Positions 19,998-29,210 of a stretch of DNA of 64,000 nt are shown here, piece after piece (within the stretch, counting starts at the first letter, position 1; the number at the start of each line of letters is the position of its first letter). The notes beneath the pieces were generated by a model. It worked only from the letters and a program-made list of their open reading frames with translations, searched no databases and was not told where the DNA came from. The position numbers and the translations under genes are program-made. The stretch is from Prorocentrum cordatum (taxonomy: Eukaryota; Sar; Dinophyceae; Prorocentrales; Prorocentraceae): the NCBI GenBank assembly GCA_963575745.1, contig CAUYUJ010004973.1, forward strand, positions 1-64,000, in the 5' to 3' direction.

Positions 19998-20060
19998 GAC
20001 TGCATGATCGACGTGTGCTTCGGGGGCGACAGATTCGCGGAGATGACGGACTACGAGTGA
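19998..20060 (+). CDS. VWD-like protein, exon 5 (probable last exon)
   Basis: Twenty codons plus TGA, reading DCMIDVCFGGDRFAEMTDYE, entered after CCTGGCCAG|GACTGC. It continues the cysteine-rich pattern of exons 3 and 4 in phase. A strong GT donor (GTGAGC at 20057) overlaps the TGA stop, so the exon may instead end at 20056 and the gene continue; no further matching exon was seen downstream. Note that the preceding intron carries CCAGGA at both of its borders. Confidence 0.6.
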   Translation, partial: DCMIDVCFGGDRFAEMTDYE

Positions 20061-20124
20061 GCCGGGGGTCAGAGGAGGGCACGGTGCCGATGCTGATATG
20101 CTTTCCCTCTGTGCCGCCTTTTTG

Positions 20125-20215
20125 GACCTCAACGGGAGGCTCTCGTCGCGTCGCCGCGGCTGGATGCGCTTCGAAAGTTTGGCCAGAGCGCACCCCAGGC
20201 AGAGGTCTTGGGAGC
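20125..20215 (+). repeat. Family R dispersed repeat, copy 1
   Basis: CTCGTCGCGTCGCCGCGGCT, GCGCTTCGAAAGTTTGG and CAGAGCGCACCCC are collinear with 32311-32400. Confidence 0.5.
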
Positions 20216-20314
20216 ACAGGCGAGACTCAGGGCAAGGACGCACGGGTGCACTTGGGGTGCCCTTGCCTCCGTGCGTCTGTGGCCCGCTCTTCGCACCGCT
20301 CACCGGCCAGCCCC

Positions 20315-20487
20315 TGGGGAGCGAGCAATGACAAGCATAAAACTCGGAGGTCCGCGCGGATTTCTCGGATCGGCGCTTCACCCCCCCTCACTGGCGCGCG
20401 GAGCGCGCCAGGGGCGGCGCCGGCGCGGATCCGAGAAATCCGCGCGGGCCTCCGAGTTGGTATGCTCATGTCATCCTTCGTTCCCCG
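20315..20487. mobile_element. Family G foldback element, G5 (best preserved)
   Basis: AACTCGGAGGTCCGCGCGGA and TTTCTCGGATCGGCGC are mirrored by GCGCGGATCCGAGAAATC and CGCGCGGGCCTCCGAGTT. Outer GACAAGCATAA / TATGCTCATGTC also pair. Confidence 0.8.
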
Positions 20488-20587
20488 AGGCCCGTCGTCC
20501 AAAAGAGCTGCCAACGTCAGCGTGGCGCTTGCGTCCTTGCCGCCCTTCCTTGCCATAGATTCGGGGGTGGACAGAACGCTCAACAGT

Positions 20588-20734
20588 GACACGTCGATTA
20601 GTGAATTGTCCGTTTTCGGTTCTCGAGAGGGCGCCGTCGCCGTTGTTTTCCAGGCTTGCGCCCGCCAGGTTTGGGCCTCAGGTCGTTTTCATTAAACCAC
20701 GTTTTACTAAAGGGAGGTCTGTCCATCCCCGATT
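20588..20734 (+). mobile_element. Family L dispersed repeat, L2
   Basis: ACACGTCGATTAGTGAATTG ... AGGTCGTTTTCATTAAACCA ... CTAAAGGGAGGTCTGTCCA, collinear with L1 at 5068. Confidence 0.6.
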
Positions 20735-20862
20735 CTTTGCCATAGATTTCGCTCGTAGCCGCATCGGCACTGCTGGGTTGCCCCATGGGGGAGGCGAGCG
20801 CGCGTGCCTGGCCCGGGAATGCCTCGGGCGCACGGCGCGGGCGGCACGCGTCCGCCAGAGAG

Positions 20863-20937
20863 GAGGGGGAGGAGGAGGAGGAGGAGGAGGAGGAGGAGGA
20901 GGAGGAGGAGGAGGAGGAGGAGGAGGAGGAGGAGCAG

Positions 20938-20973
<36 letters not shown>

Positions 20974-21525
20974 AGGAGGAGGAGGAGGAGGAGGAGGAGG
21001 GAGGAGGAGGAGGAGGAGGAGGAGGAGGGAGGAGGGAGGGAGGAGGAGGGAGGAGGGAGGAGGAGGGAGGAGGAGGAGGGAGGGAGGAGAGGAAGGAGGG
21101 GAGGAGGGAGGAGGGAGGAGCGAGGAGCGAGGAGGGAGGAGGGAGGAGGGAGGAGGGAGGAGGGAGGATGGGAGGAGGGAGGAGGGAGAGAGGAGGGAGC
21201 GGAGCGAGGAGCGAGGCGAGAAGGGGGAGGGGGAGGAGGAGGAGGAGGGAGGGAGGAGAGGAGGGGGGAGGGAGGGAGGAGGGAGGAGGAGAGGGAGGGG
21301 GAGGAGGAGGAGGAGGAGGGGGGAGGAGGAGGAGGCGAGGAGGAGAGGAGGAGGAGGAGGGGAGGGTGAGGGGGAGGGGGAGGGGAAGGGGGGAGGGGGG
21401 GAGGGGAGAGTGAGGAGGGTGAGGAGGGTGAGAAGGAGGAGGGGGAGGAGGAGGAGGAGGAGGAGGAGGAGGAAATGGAGGAGGAGGAGGAGGAGGAGGA
21501 GCAGGGTCGGGAGCAGACCCAGCGC
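20863..21525 (+). repeat. (GGA)n-rich purine tract, about 660 bp
   Basis: GGAGGAGGAGG with irregular GGGAGGA and GCAGGA interruptions. Three long open frames on the plus strand and a 312-codon proline/serine frame on the minus strand come from it and are rejected as genes. Confidence 0.9.
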
Positions 21526-21835
21526 TCGTCGAAGATGGAAGAAGAAGACGAATCAGCTCAAGCATTTGCGAATAAGCAGTGCACTGAGAGTCAGGGTCAG
21601 GACGGGGCCCGGGCAACGGCGAGGCGACGGCGTCGCTTCGAACTGATCGTTTCCCTGCTGCAGAGGGAGAGAGTTCCGGGGAGAAGCAGGGGTAGTCAGC
21701 AGAGGATTGACAGAGGAGGGTAGAGGAGGGGGCGCAGGGAGTTGCAGGAAGGGAACGGGAACATGACAGTCAGACACATGCTCGGCCTTTGAGCAGCAGA
21801 GCAGGAGCAGCAGTCGAAAAAGAAAATGAATGATC

Positions 21836-21945
21836 ATTGGCGGAGGTCCGCTCTTCGATCTCCTGGATTTGCGCTGCGCGCCACGGCGGCGGGTTCAGCG
21901 CAGATCCAAGACTTCCACCCGAGCCTCCGCAAATGGTATGCTCGC
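21836..21945. mobile_element. Family G foldback element, G6 (diverged)
   Basis: GGCGGAGGTCCGCTCTTCGA versus CCACCCGAGCCTCCGC and ATTTGCGCTGCGC versus GCGCAGATCC. Confidence 0.5.
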
Positions 21946-21997
21946 TAGGCTGTTTGTGCTCTCCCGTGGGTATGAGGAACGAGCTCCTCCGCCATCG

Positions 21998-22240
21998 AGG
22001 ACGCTTGTCCCACGGCGGCTGGAAAGCTTATACAGTCCACCCGCATAGTAAGGATGGGCAATGTTCCCAGGGGTACCATTGCATCCTTGCCCCTTCGGCA
22101 CATCCTTCCCGACTTTCGCTGACCAGCCTCGTTTGGAAAGCGTTCGTGCGGGCCTCCTCATCATGCAGGTTGACTGAACCTTCCACGACCGCGTCGGCAA
22201 GTACGAGTATAAGCTGTCCAGCCGCCTCGTGACAGGCGTC
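21998..22240. mobile_element. Family M foldback element (single copy)
   Basis: ACGCTTGTCCCACGGCGGCT followed by GGAAAGCTTATAC is inverted at the right as GTATAAGCTGTCCAGCCGCC and TCGTGACAGGCGT. Arms of about 35 bp enclose about 170 bp of unrelated sequence. Confidence 0.65.
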
Positions 22241-22369
22241 CCCATCTGTCAGGAAAGTTCACGGAAAACCGTGCTTCGCCCGCTAGCGAAGGGCAGACGT
22301 TCCAGGCCGCACGCAGCGCCGCGAAGATACTCGCGCCTCGCGCGGGGCGGCATGCGCCAGAGGTGTCTC

Positions 22370-22650
22370 GGAAGGAGGAGAAGGAGAAGGAGGAGGAGGA
22401 GGAGGAGGAGGAGGCGAGGAGGAGGAGGAGGGAGGAGGAGGAGGAGGAGGGGAGGAGGAGGAGGAGGGGAGAGGAGGAGGAGGAGGAGGAGGAAGGAGGA
22501 AGAGTAGGAGGGGGAGGAGGGGGAGGAGTGGGAGAAGGAGGAGGAGGAGGAGGAGGAGGAGGAGGAGAAGGAGGAGGAGGAAAAGGAGGAGGAGGAGGAG
22601 GAGGAGGAGGAGGAGGAGGAGGAGGAGGAGGAGGAGGAGGAGGGGAGAAG
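22370..22650 (+). repeat. (GGA)n purine tract
   Basis: GGAGGAGGA with occasional AAG and GGGGGA over about 280 bp. Confidence 0.9.
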
Positions 22651-22867
22651 AGAAGACGACTGCGCGTCGCGCAGCGAGGGCGCGATGTCCGAAGTGTGGA
22701 TGCTCGGGATTTTCTCTGAAGTTTCGTTCCGTCGCCGCCATCGCCGCCATCGTCACGGGCAGGGGGGAGAGGAGGAGGGTTGCCAGCGCGGTACACCACG
22801 CTCGATGTTTAAGAAAACACAGTTTTGCAGCCAGAGTCTCGAAATTTCTTGTCCTATGTGGTTCGGT

Positions 22868-23212
22868 GGGCCCCACTTGGGCCCCACTTGGATTCGGCTC
22901 GGGCCCCACTTGGGGGGGCTCGGGCCCCACTTGGGCCCCACTTGGATTCGGCTCGGGCCCCACTTGGAGGGGGCTCGGGCCCCACTTGGGCCCCACTTGG
23001 ATTCGGCTCGGGCCCCACTTGGGCCCCACTTGGATTCGGCTCGGGCCCCACTTGGAGGGGGCTCGGGCCCCACTTGGGCCCCACTTGGATTCGGCTCGGG
23101 CCCCACTTGGGCCCCACTTGGATTCGGCTCGGGCCCCACTTGGATTCGGCTCGGGCCCCACTTGGATTCGGCTCGGGCCCCACTTGGGTTGGGCTCGGGC
23201 CCACATTCATGC
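22868..23212 (+). repeat. GGGCCCCACTTGG minisatellite
   Basis: Alternating 13-bp (GGGCCCCACTTGG) and 22-bp monomers, the latter ending ATTCGGCTC or AGGGGGCTC, in higher-order groups. About 18 GGGCCCCACTTGG words in 345 bp; frames through it give repeated GARAESKWGPS-type peptides. Confidence 0.9.
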
Positions 23213-23416
23213 ACATACCGAGCCCCCGGGCCAGACCCTCGACATTTCTTAATGATAATTAAGAAACCTGCCGGCGCGAGACCATGAAGTTCTTAACCCA
23301 TGATTTCTTAACCATTTCGCGTGGTGTAGGAGCCAGAGGAGGAGCATAGGGTTGCGGAGGATGAGCAGGATCCGTCCTCACGGTTGTTGGGAAGTGGATC
23401 GGCGGCGAACGAGGGG

Positions 23417-23590
23417 TGGAAGGGAGAAGGAGGAGGTTTTCTCAGAAGGTGGTGGGGCTTCTCGCCGGGCTTGTAAGAAGTTTTCCGTGTCTCTGGGGAA
23501 GGCTCATAACATTTCTCAGAAGGCCAGGGGGGCTCCGAGCTTTCTAAAAAGGCCCGCCCCCTCTCACTTCCGCCCTGGGCTCGCCGACGA
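23417..23590 (+). mobile_element. Family K dispersed repeat, K2
   Basis: GGGAGAAGGAGGAGG, TCTCAGAAGGTGGTGGGGCT, GGGGAAGGCTCATAACAT and CAGAAGGCCAGGGG align with K1. Confidence 0.6.
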
Positions 23591-23691
23591 ATGTAAGACG
23601 CATGGGCCCGGCGAAAGGGCGAGGGCCACATTAGAACACGGCCCGCCAGCCGTCCATGTAATCGTTGGCACGTGTTCTGGTTACGGGATCG

Positions 23692-23830
23692 TGCAGTCGG
23701 GCCGCTGAAGAGGCAACCCTTGTCGTTCGGGAGGGGTTCGGTGCTCCTTCGTGGTTCAGGCGTTCTTCTCGGGTGTTCCTTAGGTGTTCTGTGGGGCATC
23801 GAAGTTCGACGAATGCAAGAAAAAGGGACG
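23692..23830 (+). mobile_element. Family B fragment, B4
   Basis: TGCAGTCGGGCCGCTGAAGA, GGAGGGGTTCGGTGCTCC and GGGCATCGAAGTTC match the left two thirds of B1 and B2. Confidence 0.5.
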
Positions 23831-23981
23831 TCGCTCCTTGCCGAAGGTTTCTCGCGGCAGCGCTTCGCCCGCACGCCGCGAGGAGGTGTCCGGGGAAGCG
23901 CAGGGCCGCCCTGCCGACACGCTTGGCGGTGCGGCCGGGAGCCGTCGAGTGCAGCTGTGGAGGAGGGAGTGGACGAGGGTC

Positions 23982-24055
23982 GGGAAACAAAAAGTGGCAT
24001 GAACATAAAAGCTCGGAGGTCCGAGTTTTTGTTTTTATGCCACTTTTTGTTCCCC
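23982..24055. mobile_element. Minimal family G foldback, G7 (74-bp near-perfect palindrome)
   Basis: GGGAAACAAAAAGTGGCAT ... AAGCTCGGA joins directly to GGTCCGAG ... ATGCCACTTTTTGTTCCC. It has the outer ends of G1 with almost no interior. Confidence 0.75.
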
Positions 24056-24245
24056 TAGAGGGGGAGGAGGACCACGGCAGGGACGGGGGAGGACGGGCAG
24101 GAGAAGGAGAATGCTCTGGATATCTCCTGCAGCTCTCGGAGCACGGCTGGAACGGACGCACAGACGCCCGAGTGCACCCCCGCACGCCTGCGACCCTCCC
24201 CCCCCGAGACATTGGTCTCGTCCATCTTCTCGGGTGCTAAGGAGG

Positions 24246-24482
24246 TTCAAGCAGTGGCGAAGCGTCCTGGCTCGCTTATAGCTCTACCAAACAATGTTCC
24301 GAGAACCTTGTGTGGTTTCCACGAAATGTTCTTAGAACATTTCTGGTTGGGACTGTCTTGGTTCAACACATCGGGTTTATGTGCTAAGAACAGTGTTTTT
24401 GCTCTTGGAACACTTTTGGGTTTCTCAGCACATTTTGTGGTAGGACTTATAGGAATGCCTGGACGGTCGGTCCCTGCTCAAG
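24246..24482 (+). mobile_element. Family D miniature element, D2
   Basis: TTCAAGCAGTGGCGAAGCGT at the left and GACGGTCGGTCCCTGCTCAA at the right are imperfect inverted repeats. The interior has AAATGTTCTTAGAACATTTC. Confidence 0.7.
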
Positions 24483-24526
24483 AGGTGCCCGCAGGATTTC
24501 GAGAGAAACCGATGAGCTACACTGAA

Positions 24527-24709
24527 GTCGGGCCTGTCCCCCTACAGAGGGATTTTCGACGAAAAATAAAAAAAGAAACTCAAAAATAGCAAAACAATTG
24601 TACAAAAATAGTCGGTGGAGTTTTTTTTTGTACTGTTTGCCCCTTTGGGAGTATTTTTGAATATTTCTATTTCTCGTCAAAAATCCCTCTGTAGGGGGAC
24701 AGACCCGAC
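24527..24709. mobile_element. Family C foldback element, C2 (best inverted repeats)
   Basis: GTCGGGCCTGTCCCCCTACA plus GAGGGATTTTCGACGA is mirrored by TCGTCAAAAATCCCTC plus TGTAGGGGGACAGACCCGAC, arms of about 36 bp. The interior is A/T-rich. Confidence 0.8.
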
Positions 24710-24984
24710 ATAAAGCTAAACAAAAAAGGTGCCCGCAGGATGTCCAGGGAGCCCCCCGCGGCCTCCGGAGCGCGCCCTTTATACGAGGCCCCTGGAGGGC
24801 CCCAGGGGATCCAGTGGTGGCGCGGGAGGCAGAAGACGCCCTGAGCCAGGAATGCGCCTGGAGCCCTCGATCCTCCCTCCTCGTCCTCCCTGACCTCCTC
24901 CCCTTGTCTTTCTGTTCCTCCTCCTCCCCCTCTCCTCCTCACTTTTTACAGGTCTCGCAGTGCACGGATCCAGACACCTCAGAC

Positions 24985-25125
24985 CCTAGAGGTCATCCCT
25001 CCTCCCCTTCTTCGATGCGGACACAGATGTAGAATCACCAGCGGTGCAGATCGACATTCCCCAATCAGTGCTTGCACCGAAGGGATCCTGGCGGAGATTG
25101 AGAGATCTGGCGAACGTGTCCCGCC
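24985..25125 (+). CDS. Unrecognised coding-like fragment
   Basis: One frame reads LLPFFDADTDVESPAVQID and then IPQSVLAPKGSWRRLRDLAN, more protein-like than its surroundings. It has no start, no clear splice sites and no family I recognise, and passes into the GGGTTCCC repeat at 25137. It may be a piece of an old retroelement or an exon. Confidence 0.25.
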
Positions 25126-25136
25126 GATGCTGGTGG

Positions 25137-25262
25137 CCGGCTGGGTTCCCGGGTTCCCGGCTCTGGGTTCTTGGGTTACCGGGTTCCTGGCCAGTGCGTC
25201 ATTGGTTCCGGGCCGATTTCGGTGGGTTCCGGGTTCCCCGGTTCCCGGGTTCCCGGTCGATC
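25137..25262 (+). repeat. GGGTTCCC short repeat
   Basis: Irregular repeats of GGGTTCCCGGGTTCCC with TTGGGTTACC variants. Confidence 0.7.
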
Positions 25263-25492
25263 TTTTTCTTGATTTTTGTGACCGATCCCACGACCCACAA
25301 ACCGTCCATGGATTGGTTTTTTTTCTCTGGTCCGATGATGAGAATTAGACACCAGGGGCCAACGCAACTACATAGAGCGTGAAGCATGACCACGCAAGCC
25401 GGTTTCTCCTCCCAGTCATTTGCCCGGGCCCCACCGCGCCGCCTCCAAGGCAGAGCAAAGAAGGGAGCCTCCGCCCACAGGGGGAGGAAGTT

Positions 25493-25654
25493 CAGGAGGA
25501 AAAGAAACACACAGACACAATTAATCGTCGACTCCCTAGAAAATATGGGAAAATATGGGAAGTGGGGGGGAAGACAGAAACCCAGAAAATATGCGAAAAT
25601 ATGGGGAATCTGTTTATTTGTATGTATTTATTTGTGTGTCCTGGGACCCCTTCA
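25493..25654 (+). mobile_element. Family E miniature element, E3
   Basis: GAAACACACAGACACAATTA, AATCGTCGACTCCC, GTGGGGGGGAAGACAGAAAC and TCCTGGGACCCC. TTCAG precedes (25491) and follows (25651) it, a possible 5-bp target duplication. Confidence 0.7.
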
Positions 25655-25655
25655 G

Positions 25656-26711
25656 AAGTGAAAGAGGAGGAGGCGGACGACGACGACGAGCAGCCCACCA
25701 GAGCACACGGACGCCCAGCCTGCAGGGCAGCGAGACACCAGACCGCCAGACCAGTCGGTGGGGGGGATGAGGGGACGAGGAGGAGGAGGAGGGGGAGGAG
25801 GAAGAAGAGGACGAGATGAGGGTCAGGGATGAGGAGGAGGGAGGCAGGGATAGAGGAGGTGGGGGAGGGGGACGACGAGTAGCCCGCCAGGGCGCGCGGC
25901 TGCCCTTGTCCTCCAGGGCCAGGGAGGCACCAGACCGCTCGAGGGACAAAGGTGCCCCGGGCGGCGGTGAATCGGCCTCCAGCTTTTTTTTGCTCATCCT
26001 CTCAGTCAGTGCCGAGGGCCTCCTCCTCCTCCTCCTGCCCCTCCTCCCTCCTCCTGCTCGGCAGAGGGGGATAGGGGCAGGGGGAAGGCGTCTTAGAAGC
26101 ACCCCCTTCTTCTGTTCGAAGGCGCGGGCCTTGCCTGCAGACGAAGGGCTGGCGCCTTCCAAGAAGCAGCCTCCTTCCGAGAAGCCCTGCCCCCCTCCCC
26201 CATGCCACCCTCTGCACGCCGCCAGAGGCGCGCGGACGACCTTGGACCTCTGGGGCGGCCTGCGGCGGGTTCTGTTGGCGGTCCCGCGGGGCCCTCTTCC
26301 CGAGGGAGGCGGCGGTCCCGCGACCCCCCCTCTCGGCGGCGAGAGCCCCCCGGGGGTGGAAGCCAGGTCGTCCCAGAAGGCCCGCAGGGCCTCGGGCCTT
26401 CGGGGAGCTCCCGGAGCACCCCCCCGCAGAAAGCCGGGAGCCTTGCTGCCCGGTGGCTCCGGGGTGCGGTCCTGGAGGGGTGGTGCCCTGAGGACGGGGT
26501 GTCTGGAGCACATCCGCCCCTGGATCCCTTCCTGTACCCTCAGGGCCCCACCTCGCAGGACCCCGTCCCCGAAGCACCGATTCCCCGGAGGCCGAGAGGG
26601 GCCTCTATGGGAAGCCCCGCCGCCCTCTGAGGCCTGCTCCCTCGCCAACGTCCCCCCCACCCCCCGGCACGCCGCCGAGCCTTGGCACCGCTCGGTGCCC
26701 GTCCTGCACTC
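25656..26711. other. GC-rich stretch without a recognised gene
   Basis: A short GGA tract at 25770-25800, a degenerate relative of the 1310 hairpin near 26090, and several overlapping open frames on both strands with Pro/Gly/Arg/Ala bias. None has a motif or consistent coding pattern. Confidence 0.5.
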
Positions 26712-26911
26712 TTCGGGCCGGACGAAAGGGGGGGATTGGGAAAGGGGGGGTTACGAAATCTGCTGCATGCAGCTGGTTTCGGCCCCACCGAGGGGCCCAT
26801 TCCTCGATACATGGGCGCCTCCTGGCGCCGGGAGGCGCCGGGAAGATCAGCTACGTGAGCTGATTCTCAAGCCCACCCCTTTGCTATCCCCCCCCTTTCA
26901 CCCGACCCGAA
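26712..26911 (+). mobile_element. Family F miniature element, F3
   Basis: TTCGGGCCGGACGAAAGGGG start and CTTTCACCCGACCCGAA end, about 200 bp, with GGCGCCGGGAGGCGCCGGG inside. Confidence 0.75.
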
Positions 26912-27034
26912 CTCTATGCACGCGGAGCCCGGCCTCTTGTGGGGGGAGACCCGGCCGTCCCCACCGTCGCCCCCGACCCGGGCGGTGGAGAGGACGCGCA
27001 GCCGATCTTGGCAGCCCTCCACTCCCAGACTGAA

Positions 27035-27211
27035 GTCGGGCCTCTCCCCCTACAGACACGGGGAGTTTCGAGGAAAACAAAACAACAATACCCCCAAACA
27101 GGTCAAACAATACTCAAAAAATAGACCCCTGACTATTTTCGGATATTTTATTATTTTGGGGGTATGTTTTATGTTTCGTCGAGAATCCCCCTAGAGGGGG
27201 ACACGCCCGAC
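27035..27211. mobile_element. Family C foldback element, C3
   Basis: GTCGGGCCTCTCCCCCTACA at the left, GAGGGGGACACGCCCGAC at the right; ATACCCCCAAA and TTTTGGGGGTAT form an inner stem. Confidence 0.75.
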
Positions 27212-27334
27212 TTAATCCCAGACCCCCTCGAGTCATGAAAAAAGTCACGACTGGAAGTTTTTCGCTAACCGAGCACGGGCGATAATAATTTACCCCCCTT
27301 TCTCCCCCGTCCAATAGGATTTAATTGTGGAGAG

Positions 27335-27425
27335 GGGCGCGGAGGCCGATCTTATCATCCACGGGGAAAGTTGCGAATCGAAGTTGCTATCATCTCATGT
27401 TGACCAGCAACAGCATCAAACACGC
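27335..27425 (+). repeat. Family N dispersed repeat, copy 1
   Basis: GGAGGCCGATCTT, GCGAATCGAAGTTGCTATC and ATGTTGACCAGCAACA match the reverse complement of 32640-32740. Confidence 0.55.
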
Positions 27426-27668
27426 TTCCTTCTTCTTTTCCTTTTCCTTATTATCTGCCTTATTAGTTTCCTTTTCCTTCTCTTCCTTCTCTTTCTCCTC
27501 CTTCCAGGGTCCGAACTTTATTATCCCCAGGTTTTTCATCCCCCGCGGGGTCCCACCATGGACCCCCGACATGCGAGGTTGAAAACGATAAAACATTATA
27601 ATGTGTTTTACAAAGAAAAACATCAGGGCCCGAATCCACACATTTTTTAACATCGATCCTGGGAGGGT

Positions 27669-27722
27669 CCAGCGCAAGAGAGGTTTCTTGGCCAGATCGG
27701 CCAAGGACCTCTCTTGCGCTGG
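27669..27722. repeat. 25-bp stem hairpin
   Basis: CCAGCGCAAGAGAGGT plus TTCTTGGCC folds on GGCCAAGGA plus CCTCTCTTGCGCTGG, about 23 of 25 paired with a 4-base loop. It immediately precedes the 68-bp repeat. Confidence 0.75.
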
Positions 27723-27901
27723 CAAGATGTAGGCACGAGCCTCGAGATCTCTCGAGTCAGCCTTGTGCCGAGCGCCTGCTGGCAAGTTGTGTAGCCACGA
27801 ACCTCGAGATCTCTCGAGTCAGCCTTGTGCCGAGCGCCTGCTGGCAAGTTCTATAGCCACGAGCCTCGAGATCTCTCGAGGCAGCCTTGTGCCGAGCGCC
27901 C
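27723..27901 (+). repeat. 68-bp tandem repeat, about 2.6 copies
   Basis: Each unit holds the palindrome CTCGAGATCTCTCGAG and CCTTGTGCCGAGCGCCTGCT. Confidence 0.8.
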
Positions 27902-27902
27902 A

Positions 27903-27917
27903 ACATCACCATCATCG

Positions 27918-27964
<47 letters not shown>

Positions 27965-27967
27965 GTA

Positions 27968-28062
<95 letters not shown>

Positions 28063-28063
28063 G
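27903..28063 (+). repeat. (CAT)n / (CGT)n microsatellite
   Basis: CATCATCAT interrupted by a CGTCATCGTCATCGTCATCG block. Poly-His, poly-Ile and poly-Met frames here are artefacts. Confidence 0.9.
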
Positions 28064-28349
28064 TCAGTATCCTCGTCCTCGGGAAAATATTTTGTTATCC
28101 CCACCAGAACCCCGAACTTCGCCCGCACTCTGTTATTTTCAGCCTCGGTGGGGGCCATTACCAGGCCTCGGGACAGTCAAGAAACGACTCAGGATGAGAA
28201 ACCGGTCCCAGGGAAGGGGTCGAGATCTTTGGGGGTCGACGTCATGAAAACATATGACGTCGGGGGTCTGGGTTGTCGTCGCCTTTGCAAGAGCGCCTTT
28301 CTGCCGCTTCTGCTGGCAGGGGGGGCGGTTCAACAGCCCCCCCCTCAGG

Positions 28350-28487
28350 AGCGAAAGAAGGACGTACACGTACATAAATCCACGCTGTTTCGAAGGTACG
28401 CATGGCACAAGCGTTCGTAACACGAGGTTGGTCTCGCGGACTGGGGAGCCGTATTCATGTACGTGGTTATACGCGTACGTCCTTTCT
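28350..28487. mobile_element. Foldback element with GGACGTAC ends
   Basis: GAAGGACGTACACGTACATA at the left, TATACGCGTACGTCC at the right preceded by CATGTACGTGG. About 138 bp; no other copy seen. Confidence 0.55.
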
Positions 28488-28504
28488 GGGCTCCCTACCC
28501 CCTT

Positions 28505-28705
28505 CCCCAAAACCAGGGGGGGTGTCGGACCCCCCCCCCCGCCCCGGGAAAATAAGTCGGGGGGCGGACACCCCCCGCCCACGGGAAAAATAGCGGGGGG
28601 GGTCCAGCACCCCGCCGACCCCCCGCCCCTTGGCAAGCCTAGTGGGGGTGTCCAGAGCCTCCCACCTCGGCTAAAATCCTCGGGGGGGTCCACAGTCCCC
28701 CCCCA
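28505..28705 (+). repeat. G/C-run repeat with GGGAAAATA linker
   Basis: Alternating GGGGGG(T/C) and CCCCCC(A/C) blocks, linkers CGGGAAAATAAGTCGG and CGGGAAAAATAGCGG, unit about 45 bp. Complementary runs could fold into many hairpins. Confidence 0.55.
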
Positions 28706-28709
28706 CCCT

Positions 28710-28747
28710 GACGTCGACGACGACGACGCCGAGGACAGCAACGACGG

Positions 28748-28779
<32 letters not shown>

Positions 28780-28909
28780 ACGACGCCGACGGAATCGCAC
28801 GACGCACAACGCACGACGAACCTGGCGCCGACGACGACGAAGACGACGACGACGACGTCGACGACAACGACGACGACGACCACGACGACGACGACGCCGA
28901 TGACGACGC

Positions 28910-28970
<61 letters not shown>

Positions 28971-29069
28971 TACGACGCCAACGATCCGACGACGACGACG
29001 ACGCCACCACACAACGCACGACGACGCTGGCGCCGACGACGACGACGACGACGTTGACGCCGACAACGA

Positions 29070-29105
<36 letters not shown>

Positions 29106-29210
29106 CGACGGCGCCGACGACGACGACGACGCCGCCGCCGTCGACGACGCCGCCGCCGCAGCCACCGGCGACGACGCCGACGACGAACACGACGACGACG
29201 ACGAGCAGAG
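28710..29210 (+). repeat. (GAC)n trinucleotide array
   Basis: About 500 bp of GACGACGAC with GCC, AAC and CAC variants; poly-Asp, poly-Thr and poly-Arg frames are artefacts. Confidence 0.9.

Larger units (their letters stand above)
6319..20060 (+). other. Gene span: 3' part of a VWD-domain-like split gene
   Basis: Five in-phase exons (6319-6525, 7924-8040, 9228-9359, 10400-10456, 19998-20060) give about 191 codons over 13.7 kb. Donors are GT, GA, GC and GA, and all acceptors read AG|G. All junctions are phase 0. The domain start lies upstream of 6319 and was not found in this window. Introns carry miniature elements, purine tracts and, in intron 4, a copia relic. The gene could also continue past 20056 by a GTGAGC donor instead of stopping at TGA 20058-20060. 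Confidence 0.6.

Noticed and set aside
20586-21646. Glu/Gly/Arg-rich proteins on the plus strand and a 312-codon Pro/Ser-rich protein on the minus strand
   Set aside because: Products of one GGA tract read in different frames.
22685-23287. Open frames of 120-200 codons on both strands
   Set aside because: They are the GGGCCCCACTTGG minisatellite read in several frames.
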